From positions 1-27,868 of IMG/VR virus record IMGVR_UViG_3300038660_000022: a stretch of DNA of 27,868 bases. One strand, written 5' to 3'. Positions 6,079-13,186 of this stretch are shown here, in pieces. Source of the stretch: a virus. Under the pieces are notes generated by a model that had not been told where the DNA came from, made no database searches, and was given only the letters and a program-made list of their open reading frames with translations. A program made the translations under genes and the position numbers. The first letter of the stretch is position 1; each line of letters begins with the position of its first letter.

Positions 6079-7382
6079 TAATTTCAGATAAATTCGCACC
6101 ACTATTTAGGCTTTTATCTTGTAGGGATGAAATAAAGAATGGCAATAAATCCGAATATCTTAAAGAATTATCTTTAGTTCATACTGTTCTTATCTCAGGA
6201 GGTCGGGACGCGAGTAAGTCCTATACTACTGCTTGTTTTGAGATTATTGCAGCTGCTGACTTCAATCATAGAATACTATCCACAAGGTACACACTTACAT
6301 CAACTGATAATTCTATAATTAAGACGTTAGTAAATAGAGCTGAAGATCTAAATAAAACAACTGATTTTGACTTTCAAGCAAAAGAAATCTACTCGATCAA
6401 AGGAAAGGGGTTAATTTCTATCACAGGACAGAAAACATCTTCAGGAAATCAAACCGCTAAACTAAAGTCTATTGAAGATTACTCCATGTTCTTAACGGAT
6501 GAAGCTGAAGAACTACTTTCTTATGAGGAGTGGGTTAAGATTAAACGGTCAATTAGAGCCAAAGACGTGCAGCCATTGTCTATTTTAGTATTTAACCCAC
6601 CAACAAGAGAACATTGGATAGCACAACGGTTCTACAAGAATGTTCCTGATGGGTTCTGTGGCATCATTGACAATGTAATGTATATTCATTCCACTTACTT
6701 AGATAACGGTAAGGAGAACATGGCTGACAACATTTGGCTCGAGTATGAAGCACTAAGAAAACAATATGAATATTACGAAAGTCTAACGAATGAGGAGCGA
6801 GAAATATGTGAATTTGAGTTAAAAAGAGATTGGGAGGACTATAAGTATAGGATATTAGGAGGGTTTAAACGACAGGCGGACGGTGTTGTATATGATAGAT
6901 TTGAAATTGGTGAGTTTAGGGATGACTTAGATTATGAGTATGGCTTAGACTTCGGCTCTAACGACCCTGATGCACTTACTAAGGTAGCTATTGACTTCAA
7001 AGAAGAAACTATCTATATTAAACAATTGTATCATAAAAACAATACTTCATTTGAGGGGCTGTTTCAAGTGTTAAAAACAAATGTAGGTTATGATGGTTTG
7101 ATTGTAGCAGATACGAGTGGTCGTAGGCTTATAAATGACTATTATAACATGGGTTTAAACATTAAGAAAGCCCACAAACAAGACAAGGTAGAGCAATTAA
7201 AACACTTAAAAGGATGGAAATTAGTAGTTGACCCTAACAGTCCTGACTTAATAGAAGCATTCAATAATTATTCATGGCATGATAAGAAGTCGGGAATCGT
7301 TAAACATGATTATTCGGATTTAATGGACTCTTGGCGCTATGCAGCATACGACCAAATTAACCCTGTTGTTGGAATAATGTAA
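6063..7382 (+). CDS. terL: Terminase large subunit
   Basis: 439 residues, the DNA-packaging motor. The ATPase half has the Walker A-like GGRDASKS (residues 46-53), Walker B with catalytic acid in FLTDEAEE (143-150) and a FNPPT coupling motif (177-181). The nuclease half has an RNase H-like core: YGLDFGSNDPDA with D296 (293-304), IVADTSG with D350 (347-353), and DYSDLMDSWRYA with D419/D422 (416-427). Length and order fit the PBSX/Terminase_3-type large terminases. It cuts concatemeric DNA and pumps it into the prohead through the portal encoded just downstream. Confidence 0.96.
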   Translation: MAEEIVISDKFAPLFRLLSCRDEIKNGNKSEYLKELSLVHTVLISGGRDASKSYTTACFEIIAAADFNHRILSTRYTLTSTDNSIIKTLVNRAEDLNKTTDFDFQAKEIYSIKGKGLISITGQKTSSGNQTAKLKSIEDYSMFLTDEAEELLSYEEWVKIKRSIRAKDVQPLSILVFNPPTREHWIAQRFYKNVPDGFCGIIDNVMYIHSTYLDNGKENMADNIWLEYEALRKQYEYYESLTNEEREICEFELKRDWEDYKYRILGGFKRQADGVVYDRFEIGEFRDDLDYEYGLDFGSNDPDALTKVAIDFKEETIYIKQLYHKNNTSFEGLFQVLKTNVGYDGLIVADTSGRRLINDYYNMGLNIKKAHKQDKVEQLKHLKGWKLVVDPNSPDLIEAFNNYSWHDKKSGIVKHDYSDLMDSWRYAAYDQINPVVGIM

Positions 7383-7413
7383 CTCAAAAACAATGATTGA
7401 TAAAAATAATACG

Positions 7414-7421
7414 TAAATTTG
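7414..7421 (+). promoter_or_regulatory. Possible -7 element before the portal gene
   Basis: TAAATTTG fits TAnnTTTG and lies 18 bases before the portal ATG, in the 57-base gap after terL. No clear TTTG partner lies at the right distance, so this is tentative. Confidence 0.35.
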
Positions 7422-7439
7422 ATAAATATTCCAAAATAA

Positions 7440-9068
7440 ATGATTACACCATACGAGATAATTCAATTAATTAAAGCTAATGCTTCAGTTCCTTCGTGGG
7501 TAATTACTGCACGTGAGACTAATGCAGAACTTAATGCCCTTGTATATGGAGAGAACTTCAAAGAGTTGTTGATTAATAATATCGAAAAGATTGAGGACAC
7601 AAATAGGGCAATTGCTCGTAAGAAATATTCTTATGACACACGTGATTTATTCGCTCGAATAATGGAGCCTAGAAATAATGTATTTGCTGCTGATGGAGGT
7701 TCTGAAAATTGGAGGGATGAAATCAATGAAAAACGTATTGAGGATATTAAAACATATTTCCAAAACTTCAAAGGTGGTAAATCTATTGAGAAATACATGG
7801 CTGAGAGTTACTTTCAGTTGTCAGATATTGACCCTAATGGATTGATATTCTTAGAATACAAAGCAAACGATGAAGGCTTAGCAGTCTATCCTACTTACAA
7901 ATCAATTCAAGACATTAGAACATACGAATGTAAAGGACAGTCAGTTAAATGGGTTCTCTTTGAGCCTTACGAGGTAACCAAGAAAGGAGACGTTTATAAA
8001 GTTTGGCGATTCGTAGATAAGGACGTAGACTATTCTATCATGCAGCGTAGACAAAGCTATGAGTACATGGATGAAGAGAGCTTCATTAATGACTTTAGAA
8101 CAGTGCCAGCGGTTATTCTTTCACCAATTCAAAAGATAGGCACAAACATACGCTTATCATGGTTGTTCTACATTCAAGAACTATCCAAAAAGTACGCTCG
8201 TGATGTATCTATTAAGACGCTATACGAGTTCTTACAAGGTTTCCCAAAGCATTGGAGGTATGTTGTGATGTGCATGAAGTGTAGAGGTAACGGAACACAA
8301 GATGACGGAGGTAAGTGTAATAAATGTTCGGGTACTGGTGAACTACGTAAGGGTGATGTAACAGATGAAATTCGCGTACCTATTCCAAACGATAAAGATC
8401 AACCGGTTGTTGCTCCAAACATAGCAGGGTTTATATCCCCTGACTTGGACACTCTGAAACACATGGAAGAAAGCCGTGTATCTTTAGAAAGCCTTATTGA
8501 GTATACTATGTGGGGAACGCAAACGGTTACACAAGGGAATAAGAATGAAACGGCAACAGGTAGGTACTTAGACGTTCAACCATTGATTAATAAACTCCAT
8601 GTATTCTCGGATTCAGCAGAAGAGGTTGAAAATATGTTAGCGGGCTATGTAATTGATCTTGTTGACACGCTCGATAAAGACGGTTCAATTTACACTAAGA
8701 CATACGGGCGTAGATTCATTATTGAAAGCCCTGACGTTTTGTTAGACAAATACAATACTTCAAAGGAGAAAGGCGCACCGATAACTATACTTGACAAGAT
8801 GTTAGAAGAAATAATATCGAGTAAGTATAAGAATGATATGGTAATGCGCTCTAAGATGCGTAAGAAGTCAGCTATTGAGCCTTATGTTCACTATGGAGTG
8901 CAAACTATATTTGACATATTCGGTGCTGAAGAAGCTGAAAAGAAAACTATGTTCACTAATTGGTGGGTAAATGAAGCAAATCAAATGGATGATGAAAAGA
9001 CTTTGAAGGCAGCATTTAAAGAATGGTTTAAAATGAATAAAACAGTAATTATAAAAACAGAATTATGA
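7440..9068 (+). CDS. Portal protein with embedded zinc-knuckle motif
   Basis: 542 residues, immediately after terL and before scaffold and capsid genes. Size, position and the helical C-terminal half support a portal, the dodecameric ring through which DNA enters and to which the neck attaches. No sharp portal motif is visible by eye. Unusually, residues 278-301 contain two CxxCxGxG motifs (CMKCRGNG at 278-285, CNKCSGTG at 293-300) spaced like half of a DnaJ zinc-finger domain, predicting one zinc knuckle inserted in the middle of the protein. The 3' end overlaps the next gene by ATGA. Confidence 0.85.
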   Translation: MITPYEIIQLIKANASVPSWVITARETNAELNALVYGENFKELLINNIEKIEDTNRAIARKKYSYDTRDLFARIMEPRNNVFAADGGSENWRDEINEKRIEDIKTYFQNFKGGKSIEKYMAESYFQLSDIDPNGLIFLEYKANDEGLAVYPTYKSIQDIRTYECKGQSVKWVLFEPYEVTKKGDVYKVWRFVDKDVDYSIMQRRQSYEYMDEESFINDFRTVPAVILSPIQKIGTNIRLSWLFYIQELSKKYARDVSIKTLYEFLQGFPKHWRYVVMCMKCRGNGTQDDGGKCNKCSGTGELRKGDVTDEIRVPIPNDKDQPVVAPNIAGFISPDLDTLKHMEESRVSLESLIEYTMWGTQTVTQGNKNETATGRYLDVQPLINKLHVFSDSAEEVENMLAGYVIDLVDTLDKDGSIYTKTYGRRFIIESPDVLLDKYNTSKEKGAPITILDKMLEEIISSKYKNDMVMRSKMRKKSAIEPYVHYGVQTIFDIFGAEEAEKKTMFTNWWVNEANQMDDEKTLKAAFKEWFKMNKTVIIKTEL

Positions 9069-9277
9069 TATACGAATGTAAAGAGAATGATTGTATAATT
9101 GAGATGGGTAAAGATGAAAGTGAAGTACTTATCTATGCAAAAGGAGATACAGTAAAAACAGTTATAGGATTAAAGGATTTAAAGGGGGCTTTTAAAAAAT
9201 TTGAACTTATAAACACACCAAAAGACCAACTAAAAGAAGAGTTAAAAGAACAGGACCCTTCATTCAGCAATGATTAA
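9065..9277 (+). CDS. Hypothetical protein, 70 residues
   Basis: Translationally coupled to the portal gene (ATGA overlap). The product has a compact, probably beta-strand N-terminal part (MIYECKENDCIIEMGKDESE) and a charged Lys/Glu-rich helical C-terminus. Position between portal and connector-type genes suggests a head or neck accessory. No family recognised. Confidence 0.65.
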   Translation: MIYECKENDCIIEMGKDESEVLIYAKGDTVKTVIGLKDLKGAFKKFELINTPKDQLKEELKEQDPSFSND

Positions 9278-9356
9278 ATTGATAGTATGGCTAGATGCTT
9301 ACGTGAAGGGATATAATAAAACAGTAATAATTAATAATCAAAACACAATAGAATGA
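9270..9356 (+). CDS. Possible 28-residue peptide
   Basis: ATG 9270 (8-base overlap with the gene before) to TGA 9354-9356 (4-base overlap with the gene after) fills the gap between two phage genes exactly. The product, starting MIKLIVWLDAYVKGYNKTV, has no recognisable feature. The neat overlaps on both sides are the only support. Confidence 0.3.
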   Translation: MIKLIVWLDAYVKGYNKTVIINNQNTIE

Positions 9357-9805
9357 GACAATTAAGTAAAAAAGAAGAGCAGTTCTTGATCGAAAACCAA
9401 ATTATTAAAGGTGTTCAATATCGTAGACACCTTGGTAGAGGTAATTCAGAAACATCAGTTGAAAGCGAGAAATTATGTGAACGAGTTGTAACAGCTAAAT
9501 ATGTTCGTGAAGTATGCAGTCAAGACTTAGGAGACTTTGTAATTGACTTTGAAGGGACTGAGCAGTATTTAAAGGACGCTCAAAAACGTAAAGAGTTCTT
9601 AGTTAAGAAAAGAGCAGCTGAAAAACTTGGAGACACTAAGTTGTTGAAGTCATTAGTAAGTGGTATAACTGAAGATGATGACGAAGATTTGGACGAGTTG
9701 AGAGATGAATATATTGAGGTTGTTGGTAGAAAACCACATCCAAGCATGAAAGCTGCGAAAATGCAGAAAGCAATTGACAAGGCGAATGAATCAAAAGAAG
9801 ATTAA
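9353..9805 (+). CDS. Hypothetical head/connector-region protein with HeH/LEM-like C-terminus
   Basis: 150 residues. The N-terminal and central parts are charged and helical. After a strongly acidic stretch (TEDDDEDLDELRDEY, about 106-120) the C-terminus reads like a HeH/LEM or SAP-type two-helix module (EYIEVVGRKPHPSMKAAKMQKAID), with the GRKPHPSM loop typical of this motif in phage head-region proteins. The motif is known from DNA- or protein-binding tails. The role here is not established. It lies 17 bases upstream of the scaffold gene. Confidence 0.65.
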   Translation: MRQLSKKEEQFLIENQIIKGVQYRRHLGRGNSETSVESEKLCERVVTAKYVREVCSQDLGDFVIDFEGTEQYLKDAQKRKEFLVKKRAAEKLGDTKLLKSLVSGITEDDDEDLDELRDEYIEVVGRKPHPSMKAAKMQKAIDKANESKED

Positions 9806-9823
9806 TAACTAAAAAATAAAGAT

Positions 9824-10624
9824 ATGAAATTCAATATTAACGGAAAGGTAGTGGAAATTGATAATGAAGAGTTAACAAAAGCCATTGAAGAGAAAAAAGA
9901 AGAGGTATCAATTAAGAATGAAGATTTATCTATTCGATCAAAAGATGAAGAAACTAAATTCATTGAGAACTTAAAAAAGGAAACAGGAAAAGCGAGCCTT
10001 GAAATGGCTATTAAGGAGACGCGTAACGACTTAGAGTTGGACTTTCAAGGTAAGACAATGGAAAACCTAATCGAAGCATTAAAAGCGAAGCATAAGACTG
10101 AGTTCTCGAAAGCACCAACCGAGCAGTTAAGCCAACTTGAAAGCGACTTAGCACAGCTTAAAGAAAAGAATAAGCAATTGCAAAGTGACTATGATACGTC
10201 GACAGGTGAGTTTGATACGTATAAAAAAGGATTAAAGAGACGCTCTGAGATTGAAAAGAACTTGCCTGACAATATGATCCTGCCTAAAGAAGATATGTTA
10301 TCATTAATTGATAATAAAATAAAGACATCAGTAGATGAAAATGGTCGTGTTGTGGTAATGGATGATGAAGGAAATGTAAAGAAGGATGACAACTTAGAGC
10401 CTATACAGTTATCTAAAGCCTTTGAAGAGTTCTTTACAACCAATAAGCAATACATTAAAGCTCCTGAAGGTGGTAGAGGTGGCGGAGATAGTTCTACTGA
10501 GACTAACAGTAAGTCTATTGAAGCATTTGACAAGCGTATGGACACTAAGGGTGTTGGGCGCAATTCAGTTGATTACAACAAAGAATTAGCAGCAGCACAA
10601 AAAGACGGTTCATTAGTGGTATAA
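9824..10624 (+). CDS. Probable capsid scaffolding protein
   Basis: 266 residues, highly charged, with a long predicted coiled coil (about 90-145, SQLESDLAQLKEKNKQLQSD), a basic segment after it (YKKGLKRRSEIEKNLP), a Gly-rich hinge (GGRGGGDSS, about 216-224) and a short C-terminal part ending QKDGSLVV. A charged coiled-coil protein encoded just upstream of the major capsid gene is the usual signature of phage scaffolds, which shape the prohead and leave or are degraded before packaging. No separate prohead protease is visible nearby. The gene is followed by a strong terminator instead of leading directly into the capsid gene. Confidence 0.8.
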   Translation: MKFNINGKVVEIDNEELTKAIEEKKEEVSIKNEDLSIRSKDEETKFIENLKKETGKASLEMAIKETRNDLELDFQGKTMENLIEALKAKHKTEFSKAPTEQLSQLESDLAQLKEKNKQLQSDYDTSTGEFDTYKKGLKRRSEIEKNLPDNMILPKEDMLSLIDNKIKTSVDENGRVVVMDDEGNVKKDDNLEPIQLSKAFEEFFTTNKQYIKAPEGGRGGGDSSTETNSKSIEAFDKRMDTKGVGRNSVDYNKELAAAQKDGSLVV

Positions 10625-10647
10625 CAGTTGATTATTGCATTTGAAGA

Positions 10648-10678
10648 GGGTGTTTCTTAATTGGAGCATCCTTTTTTT
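10648..10678 (+). terminator. Rho-independent terminator after the scaffold gene
   Basis: GGGTGTTT (10648-10655) pairs with GAGCATCC (10664-10671), including G-U pairs, around an 8-base loop, followed by seven Ts (10672-10678). It closes the packaging/scaffold transcript. Confidence 0.75.
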
Positions 10679-10707
10679 GTGTTTAAATGAAAATAAGTTC
10701 AATAGTG

Positions 10708-10739
10708 TTTGTTATATCGAATATGTTTACTTATATTTG
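10708..10739 (+). promoter_or_regulatory. Strong Bacteroidetes promoter for the two acidic small genes
   Basis: TTTG at 10708-10711, a 20-base spacer, then TATATTTG at 10732-10739, a near-ideal match to the Bacteroidetes consensus. It lies right after the scaffold terminator and about 30 bases before the gene at 10770, marking an independently expressed unit. Confidence 0.8.
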
Positions 10740-10769
10740 TACCAACGATAACAATTAAAGCTTTATATT

Positions 10770-11051
10770 ATGAAAAACGTTAACACAAGATTTATGAGAG
10801 CAAACCAAGACACGGAAACATTAGTTTTTGACTCGTTAGTTGAAGAGAATGGAATGAGCGAAGTGTGTAATAATGATTTTTCTTATGAAGACGCTTTGTT
10901 TTCAGATGGTTTTGTTGATGCTTTTGAAGATGGTTCTTTGCCTATTCTAGGTAGCGAAGTAAATGTTGAAGCGTGGGACAAAAGACATGGAGGTAGAGAA
11001 TACCACCACGCTATTTTAAACGACGAATGTTATGTAATATTCTTTAACTAA
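10770..11051 (+). CDS. Acidic hypothetical protein, 93 residues
   Basis: About 19 Asp/Glu against 6 Lys/Arg in 93 residues, giving a net charge near -13. The acidic residues are spread across a central stretch (FSYEDALFSDGFVDAFEDG, about 40-58). The end (WDKRHGGREYHHAIL, then ECYVIFFN) looks folded. It has its own promoter and sits in a cassette between scaffold and capsid genes. Small acidic proteins in such accessory positions are sometimes DNA mimics or host-takeover factors. No family is recognised, so this is only a suggestion. Confidence 0.7.
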   Translation: MKNVNTRFMRANQDTETLVFDSLVEENGMSEVCNNDFSYEDALFSDGFVDAFEDGSLPILGSEVNVEAWDKRHGGREYHHAILNDECYVIFFN

Positions 11052-11057
11052 ATAACT

Positions 11058-11294
11058 ATGACAACACACGAAGAGATCACAGAAGTAATTAACCAAATGG
11101 ATTTAAACCGTCCATTCACGCTATCAATCACAGAACTAAGTAGACAATGCTACATGGTTCGATTGGAGTGCGACACGCATCACTTAACGCATAAGGTGTT
11201 TCAATCTGAGTTCAATACTATGAGTGCTGATGTATTGGACTTTATATGTACGGATGAATATACAGAATTTACATTAAAAACTTATGAATTATGA
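11058..11294 (+). CDS. Acidic hypothetical protein, 78 residues
   Basis: Starts 6 bases after the previous gene and shares its promoter. About 14 acidic against 5 Lys/Arg residues. The mixed alpha/beta pattern includes FTLSITELSRQCYMVRLE (about 21-38) and a helical C-terminus. It shares acidic character and operon with the 93-residue protein, so the two may act together. Function unknown. Confidence 0.7.
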   Translation: MTTHEEITEVINQMDLNRPFTLSITELSRQCYMVRLECDTHHLTHKVFQSEFNTMSADVLDFICTDEYTEFTLKTYEL

Positions 11295-11340
11295 AAGATA
11301 AAACAAATAAATATAAAACCTATTATTAAATAAATAACAC

Positions 11341-11348
11341 TATCTTTG
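11341..11348 (+). promoter_or_regulatory. Promoter -7 element for the HNH gene leader
   Basis: TATCTTTG is an exact TAnnTTTG match, but the upstream -33 region is A/T-rich without a clear TTTG. Transcription would start near 11353, so the RNA would begin at the left arm of a hairpin and carry a leader of about 100 bases. Confidence 0.55.
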
Positions 11349-11351
11349 TAA

Positions 11352-11448
11352 AAGTGGATTGTAGTCAACATTTAGCGGTGTTGGTGATGTCTTTCTCCTA
11401 TGTAGGCGTGCCACTTCTTTTTAAACCATAGGGGATTAAATACATAGG
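11352..11448 (+). promoter_or_regulatory. Candidate structured, possibly switching leader RNA upstream of the HNH gene
   Basis: Closing stem AAGTGG (11352-11357) with CCACTT (11411-11416), followed by a T-rich run (11417-11422). An inner hairpin pairs CAACA (11366-11370) with TGTTG (11379-11383). CTCCTATG (11395-11402) can pair with CATAGGGG (11427-11434), while the overlapping CCTATGTA (11397-11404) can pair over 8 bases with TACATAGG (11441-11448), which ends 2 bases before the HNH start codon. The two pairings exclude each other, and the second would hide the ribosome entry region. No known riboswitch class is recognised. Confidence 0.5.
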
Positions 11449-11450
11449 AT

Positions 11451-11924
11451 ATGAGTAAATCAATTCAAGAACAAAGAGATAAGATCAGAGCCGAAAGGAA
11501 TCCTAAACGATTTCATGATGTTAGGCGTTTAAAAATAAATAGCAACAAGATCAAGGCTAAGAATAAAAAGCAGAAAATCAAAGATGTTTATAGGGCTGTT
11601 GAAGAACTTTTAGGTGAAGATTATTATTTGCCTAAGAAAAAAAGAAACAAAAAAAAGAAACGTGTAAAACGTGACTACAAAAAGTTACCCAAAGAACTGA
11701 CTGATAGACAAATAAAGTATAGAGATTACCTTTTAAGTTCTGAATGGGTGCAATTAAGAATTGATTTAATAAAGTTTAGAGGTTATATTTGTGAAAGATG
11801 CCCTAATATTAAAAACCTTCACGTACACCATAAGCACTACGATAACATATTTAATGAAGAGCCTGAGGACTTAGAGATAATTTGTTCATCATGCCACGCT
11901 AAAGAACATGGTAAAAAGAAGTAG
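11451..11924 (+). CDS. HNH endonuclease (free-standing homing type)
   Basis: 157 residues. The N-terminal 80 are extremely basic (KKKRNKKKKRVKRDYKK around 62-78), suited to DNA binding. The C-terminal HNH domain starts at YLLSSEWVQLR (about 93-103) with ICERC (C114, C117), LHVHHKHY with the catalytic His pair (H126/H127), and IICSSCHAKEH (C145, C148, H149). This gives a zinc-stapled beta-beta-alpha metal fold. Such enzymes nick or cut DNA and often spread themselves between phage genomes. It sits in an accessory cassette between scaffold and capsid genes with its own promoter and terminator. It ends in TAG. Confidence 0.9.
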   Translation: MSKSIQEQRDKIRAERNPKRFHDVRRLKINSNKIKAKNKKQKIKDVYRAVEELLGEDYYLPKKKRNKKKKRVKRDYKKLPKELTDRQIKYRDYLLSSEWVQLRIDLIKFRGYICERCPNIKNLHVHHKHYDNIFNEEPEDLEIICSSCHAKEHGKKK

Positions 11925-11973
11925 TTCAAGGTAATAGGGACGGTATATCAAATCAGTAAATAAACAACAAAAA

Positions 11974-12004
11974 CCCATTTAGTTAATTCTATTTGGGCTT
12001 TTTT
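11974..12004 (+). terminator. Terminator after the HNH gene
   Basis: CCCATTTAG (11974-11982) faces CTATTTGGG (11989-11997) with two central T-T mismatches and a 6-base loop, flanked by an A-run on the left and TTTTTT (11999-12004) on the right. It separates the HNH transcript from the capsid gene. Confidence 0.65.
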
Positions 12005-12015
12005 ATGCCTTGTAA

Positions 12016-12031
12016 TGTTAAATATTTAACA
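12016..12031 (+). repeat. Perfect 16-base palindrome upstream of the capsid gene
   Basis: TGTTAAATATTTAACA is a perfect palindrome lying between the HNH terminator and the capsid leader. Position and symmetry fit an operator for a dimeric regulator controlling late expression. It could also be chance in AT-rich DNA. Confidence 0.45.
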
Positions 12032-12033
12032 CA

Positions 12034-12060
12034 TTGTTTGTTTTCTAGCTTTATACTTCG
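12034..12060 (+). promoter_or_regulatory. Weak candidate promoter for the major capsid gene
   Basis: TTG (12034-12036), 17 bases, then TACTTCG (12054-12060) resembles but does not match the TTTG/TAnnTTTG consensus. A promoter is expected here because the region follows a terminator and precedes a highly expressed gene. A phage-specific late promoter recognised by a modified polymerase is an alternative. Confidence 0.3.
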
Positions 12061-12065
12061 TAAAC

Positions 12066-12129
12066 TTGTAAATGAAACTGGGATAGTTTCAAGACCCATT
12101 CGAGCAGGACGCTCAGCAATTACTTACAA
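12066..12129 (+). promoter_or_regulatory. Candidate structured leader RNA of the major capsid gene
   Basis: Outer stem TTGTAA (12066-12071) with TTACAA (12124-12129) encloses two perfect hairpins: TGAAACT (12073-12079) with AGTTTCA (12085-12091), loop GGGAT, and GAGC (12102-12105) with GCTC (12111-12114), loop AGGAC. The GGG in the first loop can pair with CCC at 12095-12097, giving a possible H-type pseudoknot. The element ends 19 bases before the ATG. No known RNA family is recognised. Confidence 0.5.
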
Positions 12130-12148
12130 ATCTTAAAATTAAAACAAA

Positions 12149-13186
12149 ATGGCAAATTACACAGCGTCCAATCTTGCGGTTGGTCAAGCTAAATTAAACA
12201 GCGCTTTCCAAAATGGAGAAATGCGCCACAGAGACCCCGTAGTATGGAAATCATTGTTAGGCAATCAAATGCTTGCAACTCCAAACTACGAAGCACTTAG
12301 AACACGTGAAGACCGTTCTTATGAGGTGAATTTCTTCAATCGTACAAGTAGAGCTTTAGGAACAGGTAGAACACACAACCCAGTTGGGGCTAGAGGTGAC
12401 TCTTCTATCATTACTCCATCTTTTGCTACTAAGTCAGATGCTTTTGCTAATTCAATTAAGCAAGCGGATAACAGTATTTATAGTTTGCAGGAAGAGTTTA
12501 ACGAGCAAATGATGAACACAGTAATTAACTTTGTTGAAGGTCTTGAGGACTTGTCAGCGAATTTCTTATTTAACAATCGTTCAGGAGTTAACGGAGTAAC
12601 ACAAGAAGGTGCTTTTAGTGCTGCAAATGATGTATTCGAAATAGCGGCTGCAGATGAAGAGCGTGCAATTCAAATTACTAAGACAGTGATGGACATTCTT
12701 AAATACCAAGGTACTGCTTTGGATATTTATTGTGACACTATTTCTTTCAACAAGTTTGAGTATTTAAGAGCGCAAGGTGGTGCTAACTCAGTTAACACGG
12801 CTTATCAGTTTGATTCAGGAGGTTTAACTTTCTATCATGTTCCTGATATGAATGCAGAAGTTGCGGCTTTAGCTGCTGGTATTTATAACCAAGGGTTCTG
12901 GATTGCTGCACCTAAAGGAATGACGGTAGCACTTGATTGGATTCCAAAACAAAATAGAAACGGTGTTGCTTCAGTTGCTAATCGTGAATATGGAAACATA
13001 ATCAATCCTATTGATGGAGCAAACTATGCTTTATACAAGAAGTTTGAAGCGAGCGATGAAACGGCAAACAACGGATTTACTCAGGACATCCTAGAGACTA
13101 CTGAAATATCTATTGATGTTGCTTTTCAAGATGCTCCACTTACAACTGCTGGTGAAACTATTTTACAAGCGTTTGCAATTCAATAA
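12149..13186 (+). CDS. Major capsid protein
   Basis: 345 residues, following the scaffold gene (after an inserted cassette) and preceding neck and tail genes. The N-terminus (ANYTASNLAVGQAKLNSAFQNGEM), the segment around residues 74-90 (THNPVGARGDSSIITPSF) and the long helix region (LQEEFNEQMMNTVINFVEGLEDL, about 113-135) fit an HK97-like N-arm, extended loop and spine helix. Later parts carry short strands and a Pro/Asn-rich region (PKQNRNGVASVANREYGNIINPIDGA). The family call rests on gene order, size and fold-like pattern rather than a single motif. Many such copies assemble into the icosahedral head. Confidence 0.85.
   Translation: MANYTASNLAVGQAKLNSAFQNGEMRHRDPVVWKSLLGNQMLATPNYEALRTREDRSYEVNFFNRTSRALGTGRTHNPVGARGDSSIITPSFATKSDAFANSIKQADNSIYSLQEEFNEQMMNTVINFVEGLEDLSANFLFNNRSGVNGVTQEGAFSAANDVFEIAAADEERAIQITKTVMDILKYQGTALDIYCDTISFNKFEYLRAQGGANSVNTAYQFDSGGLTFYHVPDMNAEVAALAAGIYNQGFWIAAPKGMTVALDWIPKQNRNGVASVANREYGNIINPIDGANYALYKKFEASDETANNGFTQDILETTEISIDVAFQDAPLTTAGETILQAFAIQ

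Noticed and set aside
11335-12148. Group I intron carrying the HNH gene
   Set aside because: The flanking scaffold and capsid genes are complete, no exon is interrupted, and no P7/core-like pairing was recognised.
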